A stretch of DNA of 49,514 nt from JAZDJP01 sp043803805 (GTDB taxonomy: Bacteria; Planctomycetota; JAZDJP01). Shown here piece after piece: positions 1-7,935 of the stretch. The DNA is taken from positions 1-49,514 of the forward strand of contig JAZDJP010000077.1 of assembly GCA_043803805.1 (NCBI GenBank), written 5' to 3'. Numbering within the stretch: the stretch's first letter is position 1; each line of letters begins with the position of its first letter. A model generated the notes under the pieces. The model saw only the letters and a list, made by a program, of their open reading frames with translations, was not told where the DNA came from and did not search any database. The translations under genes and the position numbers were made by a program.

Positions 1-1905
1 ACCATCACCCTCCCCGACGGATCGAAGAAGGAATTTCCCGCGGGCGTGACCGTCCGCGAGGTCGCCGAGTCCATCGGCAAACGCCTCGCCCGGGACGCCA
101 TCGCCGCAACGGTGAACGGGGAACTGACGGATCTCCACCGCCCCCTCGACGCGGACGCCAGCGTCGTGATTCTCACGGCGAAAAATCCGGAGGTCCTCGG
201 GGTCATCCGCCACAGCGCCGCCCACGTCATGGCCGACGCGGTGACGCGCCTGTTCCCGAAGGTCAACCTCGCCATCGGACCGGCCATCGAGCACGGTTTT
301 TATTACGATTTTGACCTCCCGACGTCCCTCTCCGACGACGACCTCGCGAAAATCGAGGCCGTGATGGCGGAAATCGTCAAGGCCGACATCCCCTTCGTCC
401 GGGAGGAGGTCTCCCGGGAGGATGCCCTCCGGCAGTTCGAGGCGGCGGGACAGACCTACAAACTCGAAATCCTCCGGGACCTCGGCGACCAGCGCATCAC
501 GATCTACCGGCACGGCCCGTTCATGGACCTCTGCCGGGGCCCCCACGTCCCCCGGACCGGATGGATCAAGGCCTTCAAACTCCAGAAGGTGGCCGGGGCC
601 TACTGGCGCGGGGATGAGAAGCGCCCGATGCTCCAACGCATCTACGGCACGGCGTTTCTCGATACGAAGGACCTGGAGACGCACGTCGCCTGGCTCGAGG
701 AGGTCCGCAAGCGCGATCACCGCCAGCTCATCAAACAGCTCGACCTGATTTCCTTCCACGAGGAGGCGGGTCCGGGACTCGCCTACTGGCATCCCAAGGG
801 CGCCATCATCCGGAAGACCATCGAGGATTTCTGGCGGGACCGGCATCTCGCGGGCGGGTACGGGTTCGTCTACACCCCCCACATGGGCAAGGCCTGGCTC
901 TGGAAGACCTCGGGACACCTCGACTTCTACCGGGAGAGCATGTACGACCCCATGGGCATCGACGAGGAGGAATATTTCGTCAAGCCCATGAACTGTCCCT
1001 TCCACATCCTGATCTACAAGACCCGCCAGCGGTCCTACCGCGACCTGCCGCTCCGGTGGGCGGAGCTCGGAACGGTCTACCGCTACGAAAAAAGCGGGGT
1101 CCTCCACGGGCTCCTCCGCGTCCGCGGTTTCACCCAGGATGACGCGCACCTCATCTGCACACCGGAGCAGATGGAAGGCGAGGTGGCGCGCGTGCTCCGT
1201 TTCTCGCTTGAGATGCTGCGCACGTTCGGCTTCCGGGAATTCCGGGCGTTCCTCGCCACCCGGCCTGAAAAGGCCGTCGGCGATCCCGCCCGCTGGGAAC
1301 AGGCCCAGGCCGCCCTCGAACGGGCCATCCGCGGCGAGGGGATTCCCTTCGACGTCGACGCCGGCGGCGGCGCGTTCTACGGCCCGAAGATCGATCTCAA
1401 AATCAGCGACGCCCTCGGAAGGGACTGGCAGCTCTCCACCATCCAGTTCGACTTCAACCTCCCCGACCGGTTCGACATGACCTACGTGGGCGAGGATAAC
1501 ACGCCCCACCGCCCCTACATGATCCACCGGGCGCTCCTGGGGTCGATCGAACGATTCTTCGGAATTCTCGTGGAACACTACGCCGGGAAGTTTCCCCTGT
1601 GGCTGGCGCCCGTCCAGGCAAGGATCATCCCCGTCACCGACCGCCAGCGGGAGGCGGCGGAGAAAATCGCGGGGGATCTCGTTGCGGCCGGGTTCCGGGC
1701 CGAGGCGGACGTCCGGAACGTCACCATGAACCTCAAGATCCGGGACGGCGCGGTCGAGAAGATTCCCTATCTGGCCGTCCTGGGCGACCGCGAGGCCGGC
1801 CAGAACCAGGTGGCGCTGCGCTCCCGGGACGCCGGGGACCTCGGGGCGACCTCCGTCGAGACCCTTGTCAAAAAACTCCGCCTCGAGGTTGACGCGCGGC
1901 AATGA
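1..1905 (+). CDS. thrS: Threonine--tRNA ligase (5' end cut by window edge)
   Basis: Charges tRNA-Thr with threonine in the cytoplasm. The reading frame is open from base 1, and the TGS domain begins with ITLPDGSKKEF, so only a few N-terminal residues are missing; the GTG at 46 is internal. Domains in order: TGS (first ~60 residues), editing domain with HSAAH and the CRGPH metal/editing motif, then the class II catalytic core with NCPFH, motif 2 (RVRGFTQDDAH) and motif 3 (MIHRALLGSIERF), then the anticodon-binding domain. Family-typical length. It is first in a thrS-infC-rpmI-rplT-pheS order, as in enterobacteria and many other bacteria. Identification is secure. Confidence 0.97.
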   Translation, partial: TITLPDGSKKEFPAGVTVREVAESIGKRLARDAIAATVNGELTDLHRPLDADASVVILTAKNPEVLGVIRHSAAHVMADAVTRLFPKVNLAIGPAIEHGFYYDFDLPTSLSDDDLAKIEAVMAEIVKADIPFVREEVSREDALRQFEAAGQTYKLEILRDLGDQRITIYRHGPFMDLCRGPHVPRTGWIKAFKLQKVAGAYWRGDEKRPMLQRIYGTAFLDTKDLETHVAWLEEVRKRDHRQLIKQLDLISFHEEAGPGLAYWHPKGAIIRKTIEDFWRDRHLAGGYGFVYTPHMGKAWLWKTSGHLDFYRESMYDPMGIDEEEYFVKPMNCPFHILIYKTRQRSYRDLPLRWAELGTVYRYEKSGVLHGLLRVRGFTQDDAHLICTPEQMEGEVARVLRFSLEMLRTFGFREFRAFLATRPEKAVGDPARWEQAQAALERAIRGEGIPFDVDAGGGAFYGPKIDLKISDALGRDWQLSTIQFDFNLPDRFDMTYVGEDNTPHRPYMIHRALLGSIERFFGILVEHYAGKFPLWLAPVQARIIPVTDRQREAAEKIAGDLVAAGFRAEADVRNVTMNLKIRDGAVEKIPYLAVLGDREAGQNQVALRSRDAGDLGATSVETLVKKLRLEVDARQ

Positions 1906-1944
1906 CCGGATACAATGTCAACCGCTTCGCATTCATGAATTTAT

Positions 1945-1960
1945 AAGGAGAACACCCATT
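1945..1960 (+). promoter_or_regulatory. infC ribosome binding site and AUU start codon
   Basis: AAGGAG at 1945-1950 is followed by seven bases and ATT at 1958-1960. No ATG, GTG or TTG is properly spaced from this Shine-Dalgarno sequence, so it decides the rare AUU start. In E. coli the AUU start makes infC translation sensitive to IF-3 level; the same control is inferred here. Confidence 0.85.
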
Positions 1961-2467
1961 TCCACGAAGGACCTGCGTTTCAACCACCAGATTCGCGTGC
2001 CGAAAGTCCGCCTTATCGGCGAGAACGGCGAACAGATGGGGATCGTCACCCCCGCCGACGCCATGATAAAGGCCCAGGAGCTGGGGATGGACGTCGTCGA
2101 GGTCTCCCCCAACACCGAGCCGCCGGTCTGCAAGCTGATGGACTATGGGAAGTTCAAGTACAAGCAGAAGAAGAAGGATCACCAGGCCAGGCGGAAAAGC
2201 CAGACCGGGCAACTTAAGGAGATCCGGATCTCCCCCAAGATCGGGGAACACGACCTGGAGATCAAGATCAACCACGCGAAGGAATTTCTGAAGCACCGCA
2301 ACAAGGTGCTTGTCTCCATGCGGTTCCGCGGCCGCGAGATGGCCCACATGGATCTGGGCAGGAAGGTCTTCGAGCACTTCGCACAGGCCACGGCCGATGG
2401 GGCCAAGGTGGAAAAACCGCTGGCGAGGGAAATGCGGACGATGAACCTGATACTTGCGCCAAAATGA
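1958..2467 (+). CDS. infC: Translation initiation factor IF-3, AUU start
   Basis: IF-3 binds the 30S subunit, prevents premature 50S joining and checks the start codon. The protein begins ISTKDLRFNHQIR and contains the conserved KVRLIGENGEQMGIV and VVEVSPNTEPPVCK stretches, a lysine-rich linker, and a C-terminal domain ending MNLILAPK. I place the start at ATT 1958 because a strong AAGGAG lies at 1945-1950, seven bases upstream, giving 169 residues, the normal IF-3 size. The upstream ATG at 1865 lies inside thrS and would add an unrelated extension. An AUU start is the known autoregulatory feature of infC in E. coli. It starts 52 bases after thrS. Confidence 0.95.
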   Translation: MSTKDLRFNHQIRVPKVRLIGENGEQMGIVTPADAMIKAQELGMDVVEVSPNTEPPVCKLMDYGKFKYKQKKKDHQARRKSQTGQLKEIRISPKIGEHDLEIKINHAKEFLKHRNKVLVSMRFRGREMAHMDLGRKVFEHFAQATADGAKVEKPLAREMRTMNLILAPK

Positions 2468-2483
2468 ATGTACGGAGAAGACC

Positions 2484-2762
2484 ATGGCTTCATTCCTCAT
2501 GCTGGGCAGGTATTCGTCCGGCGCCCTGAAGAGCATCAGCGCCGAACGGACGAAAAAGGTGCGGGAGCTCGTCAAGAAGTCGGGCGGCGAAATCCGGGAG
2601 ATCTACATCCTCTTGGGGGGATACGACGTCGCCATCCTCGCCGACTTCCCGGGAACCGAGGAGGCCATGCAGGCCTCCATCGCGCTGGCCAAATTCACCG
2701 ACATCTCCTTCACCACCCATGGGGCGGTGTCGGCGGATAAATTCGACAAACTTGTGGGATGA
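2484..2762 (+). CDS. GYD-domain small protein inside the ribosomal operon
   Basis: A 92-residue protein starting MASFLMLGRYSSGALK with the diagnostic GGYD motif (ILLGGYDVAILADFPG) of the GYD family, ferredoxin-like small proteins of unknown function. The ATG at 2484 follows GGAGAAG at 2474-2480. It sits between infC and rpmI with 16 bases before it, and its stop (2760-2762) lies 5 bases before the rpmI ATG, so it is co-transcribed with translation genes. A GYD gene is not a usual member of this operon. No catalytic residues are evident, and I assign no function. Confidence 0.85.
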   Translation: MASFLMLGRYSSGALKSISAERTKKVRELVKKSGGEIREIYILLGGYDVAILADFPGTEEAMQASIALAKFTDISFTTHGAVSADKFDKLVG

Positions 2763-2767
2763 CAACC

Positions 2768-2956
2768 ATGAACAAGAAGAAGACGCACAAGGGCATCGCC
2801 AAGCGCATCCGCGTTACCAAGACCGGCAAGGTGATGTTTCACCCGCCCGGCAAGCGCCATCTCCTCTCCTCGAAATCCGGGAAGCGGAAGCGGCGGCTCC
2901 GCCGGTATCAGGAGATTACGGGGGAGCCGGGTCGGACTCTCCGCTCGCTCGTGTGA
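2768..2956 (+). CDS. rpmI: 50S ribosomal protein L35
   Basis: A 62-residue basic protein, MNKKKTHKGIAKRIRVTKTGK followed by a conserved arginine/lysine-rich middle (GKRHLLSSKSGKRKRRLR), matching bacterial bL35 in length and pattern. Start chosen at ATG 2768 because L35 normally begins with M-x-K-x-KTHKG. An in-frame ATG at 2759 overlaps the stop of the GYD gene and would add three residues. The protein is a large-subunit component. In E. coli the rpmI-rplT pair is repressed by L20 binding its own mRNA; I could not verify such a structure here. Confidence 0.96.
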   Translation: MNKKKTHKGIAKRIRVTKTGKVMFHPPGKRHLLSSKSGKRKRRLRRYQEITGEPGRTLRSLV

Positions 2957-2990
2957 CGGCCGATCCCATTCCCGTTTGTGAGGTACAACC

Positions 2991-3350
2991 ATGGCACGCG
3001 TTTCCCGCGGTCCTGAGAGTTTGCGCAAGAAGAAACGGACCCTCAAAAAGGCGAGCGGCTTCCGCGGCGCCCGCCACCGTCTCATCCGGACGGCGAAGGA
3101 GACCCTCGTCCGGTCCCTCGTGTATTCGTTCCGGGACCGCAAGAAACGGGGGACCGAACTCCGCCGGCTCTGGACCATCCGAATCAACGCCGCGGCCCGC
3201 GCCCGGGGCATGACCTACGGACGGTTCATCCACGGCCTGAAACTGGCCGCGGTGACCGTGGACCGGAAGATGCTCGCCGACCTCGCCGTGTTCGAGCCGG
3301 CGGCGTTCGACCGGCTGGTCGAGATCGCGAAGGCCGGCAAGGCCGGATGA
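2991..3350 (+). CDS. rplT: 50S ribosomal protein L20
   Basis: A 119-residue protein beginning MARVSRGPESLRKKKRTLKKASGFRG and containing SLVYSFRDRKKRGTELRRLW and RINAAARARGMTYGRFIHGL, all characteristic of bL20, which binds 23S rRNA early in 50S assembly and in E. coli represses rpmI-rplT translation. The stop codon overlaps the pheS start (ATGA at 3347-3350), implying translational coupling. The 34-base gap after rpmI is short. Confidence 0.97.
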   Translation: MARVSRGPESLRKKKRTLKKASGFRGARHRLIRTAKETLVRSLVYSFRDRKKRGTELRRLWTIRINAAARARGMTYGRFIHGLKLAAVTVDRKMLADLAVFEPAAFDRLVEIAKAGKAG

Positions 3351-4513
3351 CCGGGGACCCTGCCGCCGTGCCCGCCGCCGATATCGCCCGGGTCCGGGAG
3401 GAGGCCGTCGCGGCCCTCCGGGCCGCCGGCGACGCCGACTCTCTCGAAAAAGCGCGCGCGTGCTTCCTCGGCCGCAAGGGCGGGATCCGGCGGCTCCTGG
3501 AGAGCATCCCCACGCTCCCCGAGGCCGAGCGGCGGGATTTCGGAAAATCCGCGAACGCCCTCAAAATCGAGCTCGAGGGACTCTTCCAGGCGAGGCAGGC
3601 CGAACTCGGCGCCGCCACCCCCGCCGCGCCCGCCGGCCCCCGACCCGACATCACCCTGCCGGGAAAGGCGCAGACCATCGGACACCGCCACGTCCTCACC
3701 CGGGTCATCGGGGAACTCGCCGACCTCTTCGCCACGATGGGATTCGAGCACGTGGAGGGGCCCGAGGTCGAGCTCGAACACTATAATTTCAAAGCGCTCA
3801 ACATCCCGATGGACCACCCCGCCCAGGATCCCTGGAACACGTTTTACGTCGCGCCGGGGGAGGGACTGCCCCCCGCCTCGGTGGGGAACCTCGGAAGGAT
3901 GCTCCTCCGCAGTCACACCTCCACCGTCCAGATCCGGGCCATGGAAATGCGAAAGCCCCCGCTCCGGATCATCGCCTCGGGGAAGGTCTTCCGGCCCGAC
4001 ACGGTGGACGCCACCCACATGTACCTCTTCCACCAGATGGAAGGGCTGCTCGTGGAGGAATCGGTGTCATTCGGAGACTTGAAAGGGGTGCTGGCCCTCT
4101 TCGCCGAGCGCTACTTCGGCGAGGGCACGAAAACGCGTTTCCGCCCGTCCTTCTTCCCGTTCACCGAGCCGAGCGCCGAGGTGGACATCTCCTGCATCTT
4201 CTGCGCGAATCGCCGGGGTGCGATCGGCGCGGCCGGTTCGCGAAACCGAAATCTCCCCCCGAATTCCACGACACCCGTGACGGGGGAAACCCCCGGCAAC
4301 CGCTGCAGCGTCTGCGGCGGCTCCGGATGGATCGAGATCCTCGGGGCCGGCATGGTCCACCCGAACGTTTTCCGGTCCGTCGGTTACGACCCCGCGAAGT
4401 GGCGGGGATTCGCCTTCGGGATGGGCATCGAACGGATCGCGATGCTGCGCTACGGCATCAACGACATCCGGCTCTTCACCGAGAACGACGTCGGGTTCCT
4501 GAAACAATTTTAA
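3347..4513 (+). CDS. pheS: Phenylalanine--tRNA ligase alpha subunit
   Basis: Catalytic subunit of the (alpha-beta)2 PheRS. It has an N-terminal helical arm, then class II motifs: DHPAQDPWNTFYV, LLRSHTSTVQIRAM, the FRPDTVDATHMYLFHQMEG region, FRPSFFPFTEPSAEVDISC, GWIEILGAGMVHPNVF and motif 3 GFAFGMGIERIAMLRYGI. At 388 residues it is longer than the roughly 330-residue enterobacterial protein. Extra length comes partly from an insertion of about 30 residues between CIFC and CSVCGG, making a four-cysteine, zinc-site-like element with a long polar loop. pheT does not follow; the next gene is on the other strand. Confidence 0.96.
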   Translation: MTGDPAAVPAADIARVREEAVAALRAAGDADSLEKARACFLGRKGGIRRLLESIPTLPEAERRDFGKSANALKIELEGLFQARQAELGAATPAAPAGPRPDITLPGKAQTIGHRHVLTRVIGELADLFATMGFEHVEGPEVELEHYNFKALNIPMDHPAQDPWNTFYVAPGEGLPPASVGNLGRMLLRSHTSTVQIRAMEMRKPPLRIIASGKVFRPDTVDATHMYLFHQMEGLLVEESVSFGDLKGVLALFAERYFGEGTKTRFRPSFFPFTEPSAEVDISCIFCANRRGAIGAAGSRNRNLPPNSTTPVTGETPGNRCSVCGGSGWIEILGAGMVHPNVFRSVGYDPAKWRGFAFGMGIERIAMLRYGINDIRLFTENDVGFLKQF

Positions 4514-4775
4514 CACCACGGAATCACGGAATTCCACGGAGACACGGAAACTTGCCTTCCGTGTAATCCGTCTGCTTCCGTGTTTCCGTGGTGAGAGACA
4601 CGGAAGCACGGAATAAGAAGGAAGGCCCACGGGAACACGGAATGGGATAAAGACAAACGGACAACTTTGCGCGGCACCTTCAGTGTTTCTGATTTTGTTC
4701 CGTGTTTCCGTGGTGGGGAACTTTGTACGGCACCTTCCGTGTTTTTGATTTTGTCCCGTGTTTCCGTGGTGTGGT
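4514..4775. repeat. Gene-free gap built of ACGGAAACACGG repeats, with a 56-base tandem duplication
   Basis: No gene is visible. The stretch consists of many copies of an ACGGAA/ACACGG word and its complement (TTCCGTGTTTCCGTGG), in both orientations, so inverted copies could form hairpins between pheS and the convergent HAD gene. Two imperfect direct copies of a 56-base unit start at 4663 and 4719 (each begins AACTTTG and ends near TTCCGTGGTG). A short related word occurs at about 30231-30242. Function unknown; it may act as a bidirectional transcript end. Confidence 0.8.
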
Positions 4776-5453
4776 TTATCGGAAGAGTTTTTTCTCGACA
4801 TCCGCCAGCCGCACCCGCGCGAGCGATCGGGCGACCACGTCCGCCTCGCGGAGTTTTGCCGCCGGATAGGATGTGGCGACCGCCAGACACTTCATCCCCG
4901 CCGCCTTCGCCGCGGCGATGCCCAGGAAGGAATCCTCGACGACGAGACACTCGGCCGGACGGATTTTCCGCCCCCGCTCCCCCGCATTCAAAAGGGCCAG
5001 GGCCCGCCGGAAGGGGTCCGGATGGGGCTTCCCGCGGCGGACGTCCTCCGCCCCGACCACCGCGTGGATGAAAGGCGCCAGGCCGTGATGCCGCACAATG
5101 GCCTCCACCTCCCCCCGGAGCGCGCCGGAGGCGATGGCCGCGCGGCCGCGCCCGGCCGATTCCCGCACGAACCGCCGGACGCCCGGGAGGAGCCGCAGGC
5201 GCGGCAGGATCGCCCGGAGGATGACCGCCTTCCGGCGGCAAAGCCGCCGATGCAACGCGGGGGTGAACCGTTTTTGATCCGTCAAAATATGCTGAAAGGC
5301 CGCGGCGTCCGAATAGGCGAGATACCGATCGAAATAATCACGCCGGGAGAGCCGGATGCCGGACTCCGCCAGAGTCCTCCGGAATCCCTCGTAGTGGGCC
5401 GGCTCGCTGTCCACCAGAACGCCATCACAATCGAAAATCACGGCGCGCAGCAT
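4776..5453 (-). CDS. HAD-superfamily phosphatase (beta-phosphoglucomutase-like)
   Basis: A 225-residue haloacid-dehalogenase hydrolase. Motif I is FDCDGVLVDSEP (nucleophile D8, acid/base D10), motif II SGA near the middle, motif III lysine in RRGKPHPDPF, and motif IV VVEDSFLGI. The helical cap between motifs I and II makes it a subclass I enzyme of the phosphoglucomutase/phosphatase type; the substrate cannot be told. I start it at ATG 5453, just before motif I, with GGAGAATGG upstream; the frame continues upstream only through intergenic DNA. It has its own promoter, back to back with that of the 41-residue gene. Confidence 0.9.
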   Translation of the reverse strand: MLRAVIFDCDGVLVDSEPAHYEGFRRTLAESGIRLSRRDYFDRYLAYSDAAAFQHILTDQKRFTPALHRRLCRRKAVILRAILPRLRLLPGVRRFVRESAGRGRAAIASGALRGEVEAIVRHHGLAPFIHAVVGAEDVRRGKPHPDPFRRALALLNAGERGRKIRPAECLVVEDSFLGIAAAKAAGMKCLAVATSYPAAKLREADVVARSLARVRLADVEKKLFR

Positions 5454-5472
5454 TCGCCATTCTCCAACCGTT

Positions 5473-5501
5473 ATTGTAGGACCCGCCGTCCGCCCCCGCA
5501 A
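5473..5501 (-). promoter_or_regulatory. Sigma-70-type promoter of the HAD gene
   Basis: Read on the minus strand: TTGCGG (5501-5496), 17-base spacer, TACAAT (5478-5473). Twenty bases separate the -10 box from the HAD ATG at 5453. It faces away from the promoter at 5516-5543. Confidence 0.55.
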
Positions 5502-5515
5502 CGGCAAACCCCGCC

Positions 5516-5543
5516 TTGCTATTGGGGCCCCCGCCGCTACAAT
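5516..5543 (+). promoter_or_regulatory. Sigma-70-type promoter of the 41-residue basic protein gene
   Basis: TTGCTA at 5516-5521, 16-base spacer, TACAAT at 5538-5543, 33 bases before the ATG at 5577. Together with the minus-strand promoter at 5473-5501 it forms a divergent pair. Confidence 0.6.
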
Positions 5544-5576
5544 GGCCCCGCTACGTTCACTCGTGAAGGAGACGCC

Positions 5577-5702
5577 ATGCAGAAGCGCCATCGGAATCGG
5601 AAGATGCGGATCAAGCAACGGATCAACGTGAAACGGAAACGAAAACTCGCCAAGGCCCAGCGGAAATCGGGCCACTCCAGACCGTCTCCGACAGCGTCCT
5701 AA
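5577..5702 (+). CDS. 41-residue, strongly basic small protein
   Basis: Begins MQKRHRNRKMRIKQRINVKR and has 17 Lys/Arg in 41 residues, concentrated in the first 30, with a Ser/Pro tail. The ATG at 5577 has a good Shine-Dalgarno (GAAGGAG) and a promoter at 5516-5543, so it is probably real although very short. Composition resembles small ribosome-associated proteins, but I do not recognise a family. It could bind rRNA or other nucleic acid; that is inference only. It stands alone between the HAD gene and the amidinotransferase. Confidence 0.6.
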   Translation: MQKRHRNRKMRIKQRINVKRKRKLAKAQRKSGHSRPSPTAS

Positions 5703-5770
5703 GAATAGTTTCCAGCGCCCGTCGGCGGTCGGAAATTCCCTCACCGCAGCCGCCTTAACTCCCGAACTCT

Positions 5771-6565
5771 TTAACCCTCCTCCAGTTTCAGTACGAGGCA
5801 TTTCGCACTCCCCCCCGCCTTGAGAAACTCCGAGAGGTCCACCTCGTGCGTCACAAGCCCCCGCCGGGCCAGGACCCGTTTCAGGCCGCCGCAGCCGGCG
5901 TTCATAATAATGTGCTTCCCGACGATCACGGCGTTCGCCGCGAACCGCAGGGCGTCGCGCTCAGAGAGGCCAATTGAATTGGAAAAATTCCGACGGATGA
6001 CCCGCCGGGCGTAGGGATCGAAGGCCGGCGGGTACCAGACCACCGTCTCCGCGTCGAGCGGGCAGAAACAAGTATCCAGATGATAAAAACGCTTGTCCAC
6101 GAGTTCGAGCGAAATCGCCTCCACCCCGAGAAGTTCCGACACCCGCTCGTGACTGGCGATGTCCGTCCGAAAATAGTATCCGGCGTAAAGCCGGTCCCCG
6201 GCGAAAAGGGCGTCGCCCTCTCCCTCGAAGATGAATTCGGCGGGGAGCGAAAGCGTCTGGAACCCGTTCGCGTCGAACCACCGGCGGAAGTGGGCGGCCT
6301 CCCCCTGGCGTTCCTTGAAGCGGAAATTGCTGATGATGACCTTCCGCCCGCGGACGATACCCGCGTTCGCGGTGAACACCATGTCGGGCAATCCCTTCAC
6401 CGGCGCGACGCGTTCCACCCGGCATCCAGCGTCCCCGAGCGCCTCCACGAGCTCGTGCCAGGCCGCGACCGCCCGGGGGTTGTCGGCCTTGCGCTCGACC
6501 TTCATCCAGGGATTGATTTCGTACTCGATGCCGTAGAAATCCGGAGGACAAACCAATAGACGCAT
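5771..6565 (-). CDS. ArgZ-type arginine dihydrolase-like amidinotransferase
   Basis: A stand-alone guanidino-group-modifying enzyme of the amidinotransferase/DDAH fold, 264 residues from ATG 6565 (an in-frame ATG at 6577 would add four). Residues visible, counted from 6565: N18 in EINPWM, N67 in FTANAG, R86, E114 and D118 in FEGEGDA, H162 and D164 in YHLDTC, and C256 in GGSAKC near the C-terminus. As I recall, these match the N22, N71, R90, E118, D122, H168, D170 and C264 positions of cyanobacterial ArgZ/AgrE, which splits arginine into ornithine, two ammonia and CO2. Dimethylarginine hydrolase is the main alternative. The partner domain lies at 10772-12016. Confidence 0.8.
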   Translation of the reverse strand: MRLLVCPPDFYGIEYEINPWMKVERKADNPRAVAAWHELVEALGDAGCRVERVAPVKGLPDMVFTANAGIVRGRKVIISNFRFKERQGEAAHFRRWFDANGFQTLSLPAEFIFEGEGDALFAGDRLYAGYYFRTDIASHERVSELLGVEAISLELVDKRFYHLDTCFCPLDAETVVWYPPAFDPYARRVIRRNFSNSIGLSERDALRFAANAVIVGKHIIMNAGCGGLKRVLARRGLVTHEVDLSEFLKAGGSAKCLVLKLEEG

Positions 6566-6619
6566 AACAGGAGTCATCCAATTTGTCGATTCGCGTCCCG
6601 AGCAAAAACACTTTCCAAT

Positions 6620-7423
6620 TTATTCTCCCCCTGTTCGAAACTGAATCTCAAAATTCCATTTCCATTTCTCAAGTTCCTCGATTAGAGAGAACGGACTCTC
6701 TAAATACTTATAATTGGCCACAACTTCTTTCAGATCCACCCGTTCGGGATTGCCCGACAAAATCTCCTGAATCACCTTATAAAACACTTTACGCCCCGGG
6801 TCGCGGAGGCGAACCGTCCCCTCATATTTGCCGAATGGAACGACGGTGGCCTCAAGCGACATTTCGTCTCCACCCAGAAAACTTCGGATGGATGCCGCCA
6901 TTGACGTTTGAAGTTCCGGTTCATTGATCGAAAGCGCCTGGGGCGCATACCAGGGGACGCGGGATCCCATAATGACCGGAACCGTCAGGGATTTGAAGAA
7001 ACCCGACAGGAGATCGAACAAGCCGGGATTGGGTTTTATCAAATCGGCCGCATACGTTTCGAGAAGTTTTTGATCCTCATCAAGCAACTTGAGCGGATAT
7101 CGATCATTGACAATAACCTTGAATTCGCCCTGTTCCCTCATGCAATTCAACCGCCAATCCCCAAGCCGGAACTCGCCGAATACTTCGACCCCGTCCGCCG
7201 ACTTGATCCCACGTTCCTGAACGATCCGAAAGGTGTTACCGACACTCTTCACGTGAACAACACACAACTCGCAAGAAAGGGATGCCTTGAGCGAACCGCG
7301 AATCTCAACGGGGGATTTCTCCGTCCGTCTTGGAACAACAACGGTTTTCGGCGCATGCCGGCAACCTGCGGCGACAAAAGCGAAGACCGCCACGAACACA
7401 AACCGTTTTAAAACAACTCCCAT
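6620..7423 (-). CDS. Putative lipoprotein
   Basis: A 267-residue protein with a lipoprotein signal: MGVVLKRF followed by a hydrophobic run and the lipobox VAAGC. Start ATG 7423 is preceded by GGGGGA. The mature part is mixed alpha/beta without recognised motifs; it contains two further cysteines (CELC) early on. It begins one base after the stop of the RelE-like toxin gene, so it may be read through from the toxin-antitoxin promoter. Codon use is visibly less GC-rich than the housekeeping genes. Function unknown. Confidence 0.75.
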   Translation of the reverse strand: MGVVLKRFVFVAVFAFVAAGCRHAPKTVVVPRRTEKSPVEIRGSLKASLSCELCVVHVKSVGNTFRIVQERGIKSADGVEVFGEFRLGDWRLNCMREQGEFKVIVNDRYPLKLLDEDQKLLETYAADLIKPNPGLFDLLSGFFKSLTVPVIMGSRVPWYAPQALSINEPELQTSMAASIRSFLGGDEMSLEATVVPFGKYEGTVRLRDPGRKVFYKVIQEILSGNPERVDLKEVVANYKYLESPFSLIEELEKWKWNFEIQFRTGGE

Positions 7424-7424
7424 C

Positions 7425-7688
7425 TCAAATCCCCCGATAAACCTCCCGCCGATGACCGACCCGGTATATGCGAACGACCCGGCTTGTGTCATCCACAACG
7501 TACAAGATACGATAGTCACCCTGCCTCAACCGATAACCACCCTTCCCGACGAGTTTTTTGACGGAGGGAGGACGCGGTACCGACGCGAGATGATCCAGAA
7601 CCGCCGCGATGCGATCTTGGGCGTCCTTGGGAAGATCCTCGAACTCACGCAGGGCCCGGCGGCCGATTTCCACCGTGTACCCGGTCAT
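7425..7688 (-). CDS. RelE/ParE-family toxin
   Basis: An 87-residue protein, MTGYTVEIGRRALREFEDLP, with the family's C-terminal core (YRLRQGDYRILYVVDD followed by VVRIYRVGHRREVY). RelE-type members cleave mRNA in the ribosome and ParE-type members poison gyrase; the Arg-rich core with YRxxY looks RelE-like, which I infer. Start ATG 7688 overlaps the stop of the antitoxin gene (7685) by four bases, typical of coupled type II pairs. Antitoxin first, toxin second. Confidence 0.88.
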   Translation of the reverse strand: MTGYTVEIGRRALREFEDLPKDAQDRIAAVLDHLASVPRPPSVKKLVGKGGYRLRQGDYRILYVVDDTSRVVRIYRVGHRREVYRGI

Positions 7689-7912
7689 TGCCCGCCCTTC
7701 CCGGAATCCGGACGGACCTGATTCCACGGCACAAACTCCACTTCATCCCCGATTGCCTGACGCAGGTCTTCCGCGTCGAGAAGATCCTCCAGTTTTTCCC
7801 GCAGGGCCGACTCGACGAGAAAGTTCTTCTTCAGGCCGAACCGCTTGCAGACCTTGTCAAGCGTCTCGGCAAGGTCCTCCGGCAATTTCGTCGCGAATGC
7901 ACAAGATTTCAT
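7685..7912 (-). CDS. Ribbon-helix-helix antitoxin
   Basis: A 75-residue protein starting MKSCAFATKLPEDLAETLDK with a predicted N-terminal beta strand and two helices (KKNFLVESALREKLEDLL), the ribbon-helix-helix DNA-binding pattern, then an acidic tail that would wrap the toxin. It precedes and overlaps the RelE-like toxin gene by ATGA. It probably represses its own promoter through the inverted repeats just upstream (7936-7977). Confidence 0.85.
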   Translation of the reverse strand: MKSCAFATKLPEDLAETLDKVCKRFGLKKNFLVESALREKLEDLLDAEDLRQAIGDEVEFVPWNQVRPDSGKGGQ

Positions 7913-7935
7913 TGTCGTCCACCTCCCAGCATCAA

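Noticed and set aside
4758..5576. Long plus-strand frame leading into the 41-residue gene
   Set aside because: It is antisense to the HAD phosphatase, and a promoter plus ribosome site lie directly before ATG 5577.
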